Assembly: GCA_023441055.1 (NCBI GenBank)
Contig: JAEZQY010000061.1
Coordinates: forward strand, 124,001-188,000
Direction of reading: 5' to 3'
DNA length: 64,000 bases
DNA from: Bacillota bacterium
Lineage (GTDB): Bacteria; Bacillota; Bacilli; Paenibacillales; UBA4045
Shown here in pieces: positions 16,968-25,175 of this stretch (within the stretch, counting starts at the first letter, position 1; each line of letters starts with the position of its first letter). The position numbers were made by a program, and so were the translations under genes. A model generated the notes under the pieces. It was not told the origin of the DNA, searched no databases, and saw nothing but the letters and a program-made list of their open reading frames with translations.

Positions 16968-17639
16968 ATGACATTTAGAAATAGATATATGTATATGCTT
17001 GCATTGCTCGTGATCGCAGGTATCTCTATATTCGCCATTCTGAATGTATGGTTCAATTCCTCTTCATTAAACCAATCTGAAGTCGAAGAACTCAGGGCGC
17101 AGTATCCCCTTTACTCCGGAGTTCCAGCCCATGTATCGATAAAGGAGATCACGTTAGACGACATTATGAAAACAGCAGAGACCTTGGTGCTTGCTGAAGT
17201 CATCGAGCCATTGCCTGAATACACGATACAACTAGTAGATGACAGCGATTCATCAGAAGGAAAGCTGCAGGAAAAGGGGAAGGAATTCGGTCTTTCGGAT
17301 ACCGCGACTTTCATTTCGTACAGGATCAAGGTCATGGAGGATCTGCTTGAAAGTGAGATTCTTCACAATCAATCAGCGGAAATCACCATAGCTGTAAGCT
17401 CGGAGTTCAAAGAGGTGGAGCCTGAATTAAAGCCGGGTATGCGAATCATTACTCCGATAAGCCAGGGTACGGGCAAGCATCAGGGCAAGTATTTATATTC
17501 GAAATACGGGTTGTATTATGTCACGGATCATGGGTATGTATTGTCGGCTTACGATGAAGGCTCCGGAGCAAAGTTGACTGGTCAATCCTTGGAGGAGGCC
17601 AAATCTGCGTTAAGAAAGATGCACAGTAGATATAAGTGA
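16968..17639 (+). CDS. Membrane-anchored protein of unknown function
   Basis: A 223-residue protein with one N-terminal hydrophobic segment (YMLALLVIAGISIFAILNVWF, written here only as a description of residues 9-29) and a hydrophilic remainder that should face outward. A beta-strand pattern around LVLAEVIEPLP, YRIKVMEDLL and RIITPISQGTG suggests a small OB- or lipocalin-like fold. I recognise no family. The ATG follows AAAAGGGGG. It starts 30 bp after the hydrolase gene, so a shared transcript is possible. Confidence 0.7.
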   Translation: MTFRNRYMYMLALLVIAGISIFAILNVWFNSSSLNQSEVEELRAQYPLYSGVPAHVSIKEITLDDIMKTAETLVLAEVIEPLPEYTIQLVDDSDSSEGKLQEKGKEFGLSDTATFISYRIKVMEDLLESEILHNQSAEITIAVSSEFKEVEPELKPGMRIITPISQGTGKHQGKYLYSKYGLYYVTDHGYVLSAYDEGSGAKLTGQSLEEAKSALRKMHSRYK

Positions 17640-17744
17640 TTTCACCGAATTAAAGGCTTGTCAAACCCGTCCGCATATTCGTACAAGTCTCCTCATACAC
17701 ATGGTAGCAGGATTGATTTTACTGATGGGTGAGGGGATGAAGGC

Positions 17745-18785
17745 ATGCGTGAGGTTGGGAAGATTGTGGCGCTGTTGCTGACAGTTGTGTTGGTGCTCAG
17801 TGCCTGTGGCAAGAAGGATGCGGGATCGGTTGTGAAGGATTTGAACGAGGTGATGGACGAACTGACAAGCTATCAGGGCGTTGGCGCAATGACGCTGCAT
17901 ACCGGTGAACAGCCACTGGTCTATGATGTGGAGGTGTGGTATCAGGCGCCGCATTACTATCGGGTTGCGCTGACGAATGCGAAGAAGGATGTCACACAGG
18001 TTGTACTGAAGAATGACGATGGGGTATTCGTGCTTACGCCTTCATTGAATAAGAGCTTTCGCTTCCAGAGCGATTGGCCGGAGGGACGCGGACAGGCCTA
18101 TCTGTATCACACCCTGGTGCAGAGTATTCTTGAGGATACGGGAAGACAGTTCACCGAGGATGGGGATGCCTATGTATTCGATGTCGCGTCCAACTTGCAA
18201 AATAATTCCCTAACCCGCCAGCGCGTCTGGTTGCATAAGAAAACCTACGCGCCGATCCGAATGGAGGCGCTCGACCGGCAGGCCAATGTCCTGCTGGATG
18301 TCCAGTTCGAGTCCTTCACCTTCGGTAAGCGGTTCGATGATGACTCGTTCCAGATGGAGCGGAACATGACAAGCTACGAGATGCGGGCGCTGCCGACCTG
18401 GGCAGATGACAGCGGTGAGACGATTACTGCGCCACCAGCCGCTGCCGGTTCCTTCGGCATTATCCGGCCGTCCTACGTGCCGGAGGGCGTCGTAATGAAG
18501 GATATGAATGACGTGCGGATTGGCGATTCGGCAGGCGTGCTGCTGCGATATGAGGGCGCGTATACCTTCTCGCTGACCGAGTCGCGGCCTAAGGATCGTG
18601 CCGTGTCGGCTATGCATGGCACACTGATAGATCTCGGCTTCACTATGGGGATTCTGTTAGGCGATGACATTCAGACATTGACCTGGATGGAGGATGGTGT
18701 CGAGTTCCGTCTGTCCAGCTCCGATCTGCCTCAAGATGAGATGGTGAAGATCGCGCAATCGATGGAAGATCAGATCGGCAAGTAA
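17745..18785 (+). CDS. ydcC: YdcC-like sporulation lipoprotein
   Basis: A 346-residue lipoprotein: hydrophobic signal followed by lipobox LSAC (Cys21). The mature part resembles LolA-like beta half-barrel proteins (TLHTGEQPLVYDVEVWYQAP, YRVALTNAKKDVTQ) and the B. subtilis sporulation protein YdcC, which lies just upstream of alr in that genome and belongs to the mother-cell sigma-E regulon. Position immediately upstream of alr here supports the same assignment. Its molecular role is not known. ATG follows GAGGGGATGAAGG. Confidence 0.85.
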   Translation: MREVGKIVALLLTVVLVLSACGKKDAGSVVKDLNEVMDELTSYQGVGAMTLHTGEQPLVYDVEVWYQAPHYYRVALTNAKKDVTQVVLKNDDGVFVLTPSLNKSFRFQSDWPEGRGQAYLYHTLVQSILEDTGRQFTEDGDAYVFDVASNLQNNSLTRQRVWLHKKTYAPIRMEALDRQANVLLDVQFESFTFGKRFDDDSFQMERNMTSYEMRALPTWADDSGETITAPPAAAGSFGIIRPSYVPEGVVMKDMNDVRIGDSAGVLLRYEGAYTFSLTESRPKDRAVSAMHGTLIDLGFTMGILLGDDIQTLTWMEDGVEFRLSSSDLPQDEMVKIAQSMEDQIGK

Positions 18786-18808
18786 CCGCCTGCGTTCCAT
18801 TCCGTTCA

Positions 18809-18838
18809 TTGACAGTGCCCGTGTAGAAGAATTAACAT
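18809..18838 (+). promoter_or_regulatory. Candidate sigma-A promoter of alr
   Basis: A perfect TTGACA (18809-18814), an 18-bp spacer and TAACAT (18833-18838, 4/6) precede alr by 30 bp. The -10 is weak but the -35 is perfect. Confidence 0.5.
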
Positions 18839-18867
18839 AGTTCTATCGGGTAAGGGAGGTAATCGGG

Positions 18868-20043
18868 ATGGAACCATTCCATCGGCCCACTTGGGTAGAG
18901 ATTTCAATCGATGCCATTCATCATAATATAGCGGAATTCCGGCGCAACCTGTCTGCAGATATGCGAATCATGGCGGTTGTGAAGGGCAATGCCTACGGCC
19001 ATGGCGCAATCGGCGTAGCACAGGCAGCCATTGAGGCCGGCGCAGATTATCTGGCGGTCGCCTTCCTCGATGAGGCGATGCAGCTGCGACAGGCTGGCAT
19101 CACCGCGCCGATTCTCATCTTGGGCTATACGTCGCCGCAGGAGATTGAGCTAGTAGATAAGCTGGATGTTACGATTACTGTATACAGCGATGAGATGCTG
19201 AGTGCGTTAGCGGTTAGACGCTCTGAGCGTCCGATCAAGATCCATGTTAAGCTCGACACGGGAATGGGCCGGATTGGTATTGCAGGCGAGGATGCGGCAA
19301 TTCGCTTCATCGATCGCGCACTGTCCATGCCCGGTGTCGATGTAGAGGGCTTATTCACGCACTATGCTAGCGCGGATGAGACCGACAAGCGCTACACACA
19401 TGAACAGCATGAGCGGATGGAGCGGGTTGTGCGTCACTATGCAGAGCGGGGGATTACGTTCCCCTGCCTGCACGCAGGTAATAGCGCGACGGGCATCGAT
19501 ACACCCGAACTTAGCTACAACTTGCTGCGTCTAGGTATTAGCATGTACGGTCTATACCCGTCTGAACAGGTTCGCCGCGAACGAGTCCGTCTCAAACCGG
19601 TCATGACCTATAAGACGAAGATCGTCCATGTGCAGACCTGGCCAGCTGGCAGCGGGATCAGTTACGGTTCCATCTACCACACACAGGCAGACGAGCGGAT
19701 TGCCACGCTTCCGGTCGGCTATGCGGACGGGTATTCTCGGATGCTCAGCGGCAAGGCGGAGGTGCTTGTGCGCGGGGTGAAGGTGCCTGTCGTCGGACGA
19801 ATCTGTATGGATCAATGCATGATTAATGTGACTGATATTCCCGATGTCCAGGTCGGTGATGAGGTTGTGCTGTACGGCGAGCAAGGCGACCATACGATAT
19901 CCGTGGAGGACGTGGCAGCCCAGCTGGGTACTGTGAACTATGAGGTTGTCTGTATGGTGAATTACCGTGTGCCGCGCGTATTCATTAGGGAGAATGGTAG
20001 TACAGCGATGGTGATTAACCACCTGCTGGTTGAGTTGAGGTAA
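18868..20043 (+). CDS. alr: Alanine racemase
   Basis: PLP enzyme interconverting L- and D-alanine for peptidoglycan. The 391 residues show the PLP lysine in AVVKGNAYGHG (Lys39), the conserved LDTGMGRIG (129-137), the phosphate-binding region and the catalytic Tyr266 in GISYGS. Length is normal. The ATG follows GGGAGGTAATC. It sits between ydcC and the ndoAI-ndoA toxin-antitoxin pair, as in B. subtilis. Confidence 0.96.
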   Translation: MEPFHRPTWVEISIDAIHHNIAEFRRNLSADMRIMAVVKGNAYGHGAIGVAQAAIEAGADYLAVAFLDEAMQLRQAGITAPILILGYTSPQEIELVDKLDVTITVYSDEMLSALAVRRSERPIKIHVKLDTGMGRIGIAGEDAAIRFIDRALSMPGVDVEGLFTHYASADETDKRYTHEQHERMERVVRHYAERGITFPCLHAGNSATGIDTPELSYNLLRLGISMYGLYPSEQVRRERVRLKPVMTYKTKIVHVQTWPAGSGISYGSIYHTQADERIATLPVGYADGYSRMLSGKAEVLVRGVKVPVVGRICMDQCMINVTDIPDVQVGDEVVLYGEQGDHTISVEDVAAQLGTVNYEVVCMVNYRVPRVFIRENGSTAMVINHLLVELR

Positions 20044-20058
20044 GGACTCGGAATACGT

Positions 20059-20154
20059 GATGTCTACGTGACTCGTCATGAATAAAGAACTAATTCGTGA
20101 CGATGTCTACGTGACTCGTCATGAATATAGATATACTTGTTCGTGACGATGTCT
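20059..20154 (+). repeat. Two tandem 43/46-bp repeats plus a partial third
   Basis: Two units begin GATGTCTACGTGACTCGTCA at 20059 and 20102 and end in TTCGTGAC; a third start (GATGTCTG) follows at 20148. Within each unit TCGTCATGAA can pair with TTCGTGACGA (one G-T pair), giving a hairpin. They lie just after the alr stop codon and could act as 3' stem-loops. The remaining sequence up to 20377 shows nothing else I can support. Confidence 0.65.
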
Positions 20155-20377
20155 GAGGGAAACATTTACCACTAGTGAAATTGGATTCGTCAGGAGGATT
20201 ACGCGCGCTCCCATCGAACTATTATATAATCGCAAGCTATATGGATTCGGCATGTTATCCTGCTGTACGATGTAGCATACTTAGTAGTAAAGCCACATAT
20301 ACTTATCCTTGTATAAATTGGCTTTCCTGATAGCATACTGGTAGTGTGGCTTGGAACTTGTTGGGGGTGCTGAGTTA

Positions 20378-20659
20378 GTGTCGAATGTGCATAACACGAA
20401 GAGGATCATGATCAGTTTGCCAGACCATCTGCTGCAAGAGGTAGACGGTGTGGCCGAGAAGGAAAACTCCAATCGCAGCGAGCTCATTCGCCAAGCTATG
20501 AAGTTCTTTCTAACGGAACGGAAGAAGCGTCTGCTACGAGAATCGATGCAACGCGGATATCTGGAGATGGCTAAGATTAATTTGCATATGGCTTCCGAAG
20601 CCTTCTATGCGGAGGAAGATGCAGATCTTATCGTAGATCGTCTAGTAAGCGGGGTGTAG
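20378..20659 (+). CDS. ndoAI: Antitoxin EndoAI (MazE type)
   Basis: A 93-residue antitoxin of the type II NdoAI-NdoA module. The N-terminal ribbon-helix-helix (RIMISLPDHLLQEVDG) binds DNA and represses its own operon; the C-terminal half with RGYLEMAKINLHM and the SEA(F)YAEE segment wraps the toxin. The C-terminus VDRLVSG is the same as in B. subtilis EndoAI, whose length (93 aa) is also equal if GTG 20378 is the start; GGGGGTG lies 8 nt upstream of it. The upstream TTG at 20351 has no such site. The toxin gene starts 3 nt after the stop. Confidence 0.93.
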   Translation: MSNVHNTKRIMISLPDHLLQEVDGVAEKENSNRSELIRQAMKFFLTERKKRLLRESMQRGYLEMAKINLHMASEAFYAEEDADLIVDRLVSGV

Positions 20660-20662
20660 CCA

Positions 20663-21013
20663 TTGGTTGTGAAGCGGGGCGATGTGTATTATGCCGATCT
20701 GTCCCCTGTCGTAGGTTCAGAGCAGGGCGGAGTCCGTCCGGTGCTGGTGATTCAGAATGATATCGGGAATCGCTTCAGCCCAACGGTCATCGTTGCTGCT
20801 ATAACCGCGCAAATTCAGAAAGCGAAATTACCAACACATGTGGAGATCAGTGCAGAATCGCACGGCTTCGACCGGAATTCGGTCATCTTGCTGGAGCAGG
20901 TGCGCACCATTGATAAGCAGAGGCTGACCGACAAGATCACACATCTCGATGAAGAGACGATGAACAAGGTCGATGAAGCCCTGCAGATCAGTGTTGGATT
21001 AATTGAGTTCTAG
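20663..21013 (+). CDS. ndoA: mRNA interferase NdoA (MazF type)
   Basis: A 116-residue endoribonuclease toxin that cuts single-stranded mRNA at short sites (UACAU in B. subtilis). The sequence is almost the same as B. subtilis Endo[37 protein letters not shown], then the conserved ITHLDE and KVDEALQIS. Arg25 and Thr48, the catalytic pair in the family, are in place. Start TTG 20663 with GGGGTG 7 nt upstream, matching the TTG/ATG position of homologues. Confidence 0.96.
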   Translation: MVVKRGDVYYADLSPVVGSEQGGVRPVLVIQNDIGNRFSPTVIVAAITAQIQKAKLPTHVEISAESHGFDRNSVILLEQVRTIDKQRLTDKITHLDEETMNKVDEALQISVGLIEF

Positions 21014-21071
21014 TATACATAAGGAATAAAGCGACGAGGGGGCGATGCCTTCTCGTTTGTTCTGTTGTGAT

Positions 21072-21283
21072 TAACCCCACCAACCGTCTCATATGCGCAC
21101 CAATAGTCCGGTCCCGCCTGATTAATTCAGCTAATTGTCTCATTCATGCGCCAATAGTCCGGTCTCGCCTGACTAAATTCACCAACCGATCCATTCGCGC
21201 GCCAATAGTCCGTTCCTACCTGATTAAATCCGCCAACTGTCTCATTCGCGCTGCAATAGTCCGTTCCCACCTGACTAAATGAC
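21072..21283. repeat. Four tandem 51-bp repeats in the ndoA-tex interval
   Basis: The core CAATAGTCCG occurs at 21101, 21152, 21203 and 21254, exactly 51 bp apart, followed each time by a variant of KTCCCRCCTGAYTAAAT and preceded by a CAAC-GTCTCATTCG-like stretch. Because 51 is divisible by three, both strands stay open and would encode 17-residue repeats, but there is no ribosome site on either strand, so I treat it as a non-coding repeat array. The four copies differ at many positions. The rest of the 459-bp interval contains only the tex promoter. Confidence 0.8.
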
Positions 21284-21376
21284 TCCACCAGCTTGCCACG
21301 CCACATAGTTGGCTCAGTTTGCCACCTAGTTGCCTCGCGGTTGACCATGCTCGAACTCTGCTGCTGACGGAATGAC

Positions 21377-21407
21377 TTGTAAGTGCTCGAGGCAACTGTG
21401 GTACAAT
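21377..21407 (+). promoter_or_regulatory. Candidate promoter of tex
   Basis: TTGTAA (21377-21382) and TACAAT (21402-21407) are separated by 19 bp; a TG at 21399-21400 makes the second an extended -10, which can compensate for the long spacer. The tex start is 66 bp downstream. Confidence 0.42.
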
Positions 21408-21472
21408 ATTCAGGTGGACTTATCTGTAAGTCGTACCGCACAATTTAGATGTAGAAGCAGGGGTGAGTTAGC

Positions 21473-23656
21473 GTGGAACAGGATACGGTTAAAGTTAAAG
21501 CAACCTACGATATGGCTCTGATTCAGAAGCAGATTGCACGCGAGATGACGCTTCCGGCTTCGAAGGTGAAGGCGGCAGTGGAGCTGCTGGATGAGGGGAA
21601 TACGATTCCGTTCATCGCGCGATATCGCAAGGAGATGACTGGCGAGCTCGATGAGACGGAGCTGCGCGGCATTGAGGAACGCCTTCAGTATATGCGCAAT
21701 TTGGAGGATCGTAAGGCAGAGGTGCTGCGGCTGATTGAGGAGCAGGGCAAGCTCACAGAAGAGCTGCGCGCCGAGATCGAGCAGGCTGTGAAGCTGCAGA
21801 CTGTCGAGGACTTGTATCGTCCTTATCGACAGAAGCGCAAGACGCGTGCCAGTGTAGCCAAGGAGCGAGGGCTGGAGCCCCTGGCGACGTGGCTGTTAGC
21901 GCAGCCGCGCAGCGGTTCGCTCGAGCAGGAGGCTGCTCGTTATATAGATGCGGAGAAGGGTGTTCCAACAGCAGAGGATGCGATCCAGGGCGCGATGGAT
22001 ATCATAGCGGAGATGATCGCAGATGATGCCAAGGTGAGAGCATGGATACGCAAGCATACGCTCGATCAAGGGATAGTGGTCACTGCTGCGAAGGACAAGC
22101 AGCAGGATTCGGTCTATGAGATGTACTATGATTATCGAGAGCCTGTGAAGCGGATACCTCCCCATAGGACGCTGGCTATTAACCGCGGTGAGCGAGAAGA
22201 AGTGCTTAAGGTACATATCGAGATAGATCCAGCGCGGATACATGACTATATCAACAAGCAATATGTAAGAGGCGATTCCATTGTGCGTCCGACATTAGAG
22301 ACTACGATTGAAGATGCTTATAAGCGATTGATCGCACCGTCCATCGAACGAGAGGTACGCGCGGAGCTTAGCGATAAGGCGGAGGAGCAGGCCATCTCCA
22401 TCTTCGCGGAGAATCTGCGGAACTTGCTGCTACAAGCGCCAGTCAAGGGGCAGGTCGTGCTCGGTGTCGATCCCGCCTTCCGCACAGGCTGCAAGCTGGC
22501 GGTCGTGGATGATATCGGCAAGCTGCTGGAGGTCGCGGTGGTGTATCCGACTGCGCCGCATAACAAGGTTGCAGAGGCAGAGACGCTCATCACCAAGCTG
22601 ATTGAGAAGTATCAGATCACCTTAATCGTGATCGGCAATGGAACGGCATCGCGTGAGACGGAAGCCTTCATCGCGGGCTTAATCAAGAAGCTGCCGGGTC
22701 GTGATCTAAAGTATATTATCGTCAGCGAGGCTGGCGCTAGTGTGTACTCTGCCTCGAAGCTGGCAGCGGAGGAGTTCCCAGATCTGGATGTGGCGGAGCG
22801 TAGTGCGGCTTCGATCGCCCGCCGATTGCAGGATCCATTGGCAGAATTGGTGAAGATCGATCCAAAGGCGATTGGTGTTGGGCAATATCAGCATGATGTG
22901 ACGCAGAAGCGGCTGGAGGACAGCCTGCGATTCGTGGTGGAATCTGCGGTGAATCATGTCGGCGTCGATGTGAATACAGCATCCCCATCGCTGCTCTCCT
23001 ATGTATCGGGAATCAATGCGACTACGGCTAAGAACATCGTGAAGTTCCGTGATGAGCAGGGCCGATTCATCAGCCGTGATCAGCTGAAGAAGGTACCGAG
23101 ATTGGGTGCCAAGACGTATGAGCAATGCATCGGATTTCTGCGTATCGCCGATGGCAAGCAGCCGCTGGATAACACGCCTATTCATCCCGAGTCCTACAGC
23201 GTGGTGAAGCAGCTGTTCAAGGAGCTGCGAGTAGAGATGGAGAAGCTGGGTACACAGGAGCTTAAGTCGATGCTCGATTCCATGGATGCTGAAGCGACAG
23301 CAACGCAGCTTGGTGTCGGTGTGCCGACGCTGCGTGATATCATCGACAGCTTGCAGAAGCCAGGTCGCGATCCGCGGGAGGAGCTGCCGTTGCCTATTTT
23401 CCATACGGATGTCCTGCAGCTTGAAGATTTGAAGCCGGGCATGCAGCTGACGGGTACGGTTCGCAATGTGATCGACTTCGGCGCGTTCGTAGATATCGGG
23501 ATTAAGAACGATGGGCTCGTCCACATCTCTCAGCTATCAGATAAATTCGTGAAGCATCCGATGGATGTCGTCGCGGTTGGGGATATTGTGACGGTGTGGG
23601 TGCTGTCGGTTGATCTGAACAAGGGGCGCGTCGGTCTGACCATGAAGCAGCCTTAA
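21473..23656 (+). CDS. tex: Tex family RNA-binding transcription accessory protein
   Basis: A 727-residue cytoplasmic nucleic-acid-binding protein. Domains in order: N-terminal Tex helical domain (IPFIARYRKEMTGELDETEL, 44-63), central YqgF/RuvC-like domain (VLGVDPAFRTGCKLAVVD near 330), helix-hairpin-helix motifs (TASPSLLSYVSGINATTAKN and GRFISRDQLKKVPRLGAKTY around 505-560) and a C-terminal S1 RNA-binding domain (GMQLTGTVRNVIDFGAFVDIG, listed as a motif from about residue 655). Length is normal for the family. GTG start after GGGGTGAG. It corresponds to B. subtilis YdcI by position. Confidence 0.95.
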   Translation: MEQDTVKVKATYDMALIQKQIAREMTLPASKVKAAVELLDEGNTIPFIARYRKEMTGELDETELRGIEERLQYMRNLEDRKAEVLRLIEEQGKLTEELRAEIEQAVKLQTVEDLYRPYRQKRKTRASVAKERGLEPLATWLLAQPRSGSLEQEAARYIDAEKGVPTAEDAIQGAMDIIAEMIADDAKVRAWIRKHTLDQGIVVTAAKDKQQDSVYEMYYDYREPVKRIPPHRTLAINRGEREEVLKVHIEIDPARIHDYINKQYVRGDSIVRPTLETTIEDAYKRLIAPSIEREVRAELSDKAEEQAISIFAENLRNLLLQAPVKGQVVLGVDPAFRTGCKLAVVDDIGKLLEVAVVYPTAPHNKVAEAETLITKLIEKYQITLIVIGNGTASRETEAFIAGLIKKLPGRDLKYIIVSEAGASVYSASKLAAEEFPDLDVAERSAASIARRLQDPLAELVKIDPKAIGVGQYQHDVTQKRLEDSLRFVVESAVNHVGVDVNTASPSLLSYVSGINATTAKNIVKFRDEQGRFISRDQLKKVPRLGAKTYEQCIGFLRIADGKQPLDNTPIHPESYSVVKQLFKELRVEMEKLGTQELKSMLDSMDAEATATQLGVGVPTLRDIIDSLQKPGRDPREELPLPIFHTDVLQLEDLKPGMQLTGTVRNVIDFGAFVDIGIKNDGLVHISQLSDKFVKHPMDVVAVGDIVTVWVLSVDLNKGRVGLTMKQP

Positions 23657-23685
23657 ACGCGGCGTTATGCAATAACGGGCAAGAA

Positions 23686-23716
23686 GCGCATCCGCGCATG
23701 TGGTATGCGGATGCGC
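23686..23716. terminator. Hairpin between tex and cmpA
   Basis: GCGCATCCGC (23686-23695) pairs perfectly with GCGGATGCGC (23707-23716) around an 11-nt loop. It lies between the convergent tex and cmpA stop codons. The T-tract is poor on the plus strand and short (TTCTT) on the minus strand, so termination efficiency is uncertain. Confidence 0.6.
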
Positions 23717-23721
23717 CAATC

Positions 23722-23853
23722 TCATGAATCGACAGACCGTTTATCCGTTCTGTTATCGCGATAGAAGTACCAGCAGTCATTCAGATAGCGAATCTGCCGC
23801 CGGTCCTTCCGCAGGAATGCTCGCTGCAGCTGGTTGCGCAGCCATTGCGGCAT
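23722..23853 (-). CDS. cmpA: Cortex morphogenetic protein CmpA
   Basis: A 43-codon gene on the minus strand. The product starts MPQWLRNQLQRAFLRKDRRQ and contains LNDCWYFYR, matching the pattern of B. subtilis CmpA (37 aa, starting MPNWLKKQMQRAFLEKD and containing LNQCWYFYRKK). CmpA works in the mother cell during sporulation as a quality-control adaptor that lets ClpXP destroy SpoIVA when coat assembly fails, and restrains cortex formation. A strong GGAGGTGG site lies just before the ATG. The C-terminal tail is six residues longer than in B. subtilis. Location next to tex and the SprT-like gene agrees with the conserved gene neighbourhood. Confidence 0.92.
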   Translation of the reverse strand: MPQWLRNQLQRAFLRKDRRQIRYLNDCWYFYRDNRTDKRSVDS

Positions 23854-23948
23854 ATGACCACCTCCGCGCCAGTTCGTATTGCTCCATACTTACTAATATG
23901 TGGCGGGGGCGGGATTGGTGCCTGTTCCAATGGGCGTAATCTTAGGGC

Positions 23949-24302
23949 TTAGCCTGCGAACTCCTCTTCATACCATTGCTCCAGCTGCGCCTGCAGCGCC
24001 CGGATCTCGGTTAGCAGCGCAATGAGTGGATAAGCTCTCTCTTGGATTGCAGCGAAGTCTTGCTCCAGCTGGTTGATGTAGGCTAATCCATGCGTGATCG
24101 CGTGCTCTGGCGTGGATAGCTCCAGGCTGTCGAATTCTGCTACAGCTTGTGGAAGTACGGGCACCTCTTCAGCGGTCAGCTTGCCGATCTCCTTGTGGAG
24201 ACGGTGATGTAACGCGGTCAACTGATAAGCATGAGATGCGGGCATCTCAACGAAGGTAAGTTGATCATTCGATTGTAATAGGATATATCGCATTGCTGGC
24301 AT
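23949..24302 (-). CDS. Conserved hypothetical protein, 117 aa
   Basis: A 117-residue cytoplasmic protein rich in helices, with an N-terminal beta strand (MRYILLQSNDQLTFVEMP), a short Leu/His-rich helix and a coiled-coil-like C-terminus (IRALQAQLEQWYEEE). I recall related short proteins next to cmpA in Paenibacillus but cannot name a function. AGGAG lies 12 nt before ATG 24302. It is co-oriented with cmpA 95 bp downstream and may share its transcript. Confidence 0.72.
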   Translation of the reverse strand: MPAMRYILLQSNDQLTFVEMPASHAYQLTALHHRLHKEIGKLTAEEVPVLPQAVAEFDSLELSTPEHAITHGLAYINQLEQDFAAIQERAYPLIALLTEIRALQAQLEQWYEEEFAG

Positions 24303-24405
24303 GTGGGCTTCATGCTCCTCTCGGCTATCATTGCTACTACTTGACAGTGTAGCAGAGCTATCGGCTACAATTCAAGAGAGGCACACGCATTAAGGGGGAG
24401 AACAG

Positions 24406-24861
24406 ATGAACGACGTTGAACTGCAGGAATGGGTGGAGCGGGTGTCGCTGCGCGACTTTGGTATCCCGTTCAGACATCGGGCGACCTTCAATAGTCGGCT
24501 CCGTGCAACGGGCGGGCGCTACTTCACACGGTCTCATGATATCGAGATTAGCCGCATGCAGTTGGAGGTATATGGCGAAGCCGAGGTAGAGAAGATCATC
24601 AAGCATGAATTATGTCATTATCATCTGCACATCCTGAAGAGAGGCTATAGGCATCGAGACGCGGACTTCCGTCAGCTGCTGCAGCAGGTGGGCGGCAGCA
24701 GGTACTGTAAAGCCGTTCCCGGAGCAGGTCGTCAGGAGCCTTATCGCTACAAGCTGGCATGTGGCGATTGCGGAATGGAATACCTGCGCAAGCGCCGGGT
24801 AGACGTGCGTAAATATGTGTGCGGACGGTGTCGGGGCAGACTCGACTTAGTCGCGATCTGA
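24406..24861 (+). CDS. SprT-like zinc metalloprotein
   Basis: A 151-residue protein of the SprT family (YdcK in B. subtilis). The zinc-binding helix KHELCHYHLH places H67, E68 and H71 as an HExxH motif. A C-terminal four-cysteine knuckle (CGDCGMEY ... CGRCRGRL) completes the SprT-like layout. Eukaryotic relatives (Spartan) cut DNA-protein crosslinks; the bacterial role is unclear. ATG follows GGGGGAGAAC. The tRNA-Asn gene starts 44 bp after its stop, the same order as in Bacillus. Confidence 0.9.
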   Translation: MNDVELQEWVERVSLRDFGIPFRHRATFNSRLRATGGRYFTRSHDIEISRMQLEVYGEAEVEKIIKHELCHYHLHILKRGYRHRDADFRQLLQQVGGSRYCKAVPGAGRQEPYRYKLACGDCGMEYLRKRRVDVRKYVCGRCRGRLDLVAI

Positions 24862-24863
24862 GC

Positions 24864-24893
24864 TTGACATTCCCCCCTTGCGCATGATACATT
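24864..24893 (+). promoter_or_regulatory. tRNA promoter
   Basis: Perfect TTGACA (24864-24869), an 18-bp spacer and an extended -10 TGATACATT (TACATT at 24888-24893) end 12 bp before tRNA-Asn, close enough that transcription begins almost at the tRNA. Confidence 0.7.
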
Positions 24894-24905
24894 ATCTCAT
24901 GTCGT

Positions 24906-24981
24906 TCCCTGATAGCTCAGTCGGTAGAGCACTCGACTGTTAATCGAGTTGTCGCAGGTTCGAGTCCTGCTCGGGGAGCCA
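24906..24981 (+). tRNA. tRNA-Asn (anticodon GTT)
   Basis: A complete 76-nt cloverleaf: acceptor TCCCTGA pairs with TCGGGGA (one T-G pair), D-arm with AGCTCAGTCGGTAGAG, anticodon stem CTCGA/TCGAG around CTGTTAA (anticodon 24939-24941), T-arm GCAGGTTCGAGTCCTGC, discriminator G and encoded CCA. Confidence 0.97.
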
Positions 24982-25002
24982 CTATTCATATAATCAGGCT
25001 AT

Positions 25003-25094
25003 GGAGAGATACCCAAGTGGCTATAAGGGGACCCTCTGCTAAGGGGTTAGGCTGCGTAAGCGGTGCGAGGGTTCGAATCCCTCTCTCTCCGCCA
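25003..25094 (+). tRNA. tRNA-Ser (anticodon GCT)
   Basis: A 92-nt class II tRNA: acceptor GGAGAGA pairs with TCTCTCC, anticodon loop CTGCTAA, long variable arm (TTAGGCTGCGTAAGCGGTGC), T-arm GAGGGTTCGAATCCCTC, discriminator G and encoded CCA. It follows tRNA-Asn by 21 bp on one transcript. Confidence 0.97.
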
Positions 25095-25110
25095 TTTATG
25101 AATGCGAATG

Positions 25111-25149
25111 AAGCCGCTCGTCTCGGTTAATGAGACAGGCGGCTTTTTT
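25111..25149. terminator. Terminator after the tRNA pair
   Basis: AGCCGC (25112-25117) pairs with GCGGCT with an inner GTCTC/GAGAC stem, followed by six T. It ends the tRNA transcript and may also stop the converging Uma2 gene, whose stop codon is 26 bp away. Confidence 0.85.
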
Positions 25150-25175
25150 GTGCTGATCACCGAGAGCTACCGCGC

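Noticed and set aside
18786..18867. Riboswitch or T-box leader upstream of alr
   Set aside because: The interval is too short for a leader of that kind, and no T-box or terminator structure is visible.
21067..21282. Open frame with 17-residue repeats on the plus strand (and a similar one on the minus strand, 21127-21441)
   Set aside because: It is a by-product of the 51-bp repeat array; both strands are open, and neither has a ribosome site.
20059..21283. CRISPR array
   Set aside because: The repeats are contiguous, without unique spacers, too few and degenerate, and no cas genes are present.
22706..23524. Long minus-strand frame (272 codons) inside tex
   Set aside because: Antisense shadow of tex; His/Leu/Arg-rich composition and no ribosome site.
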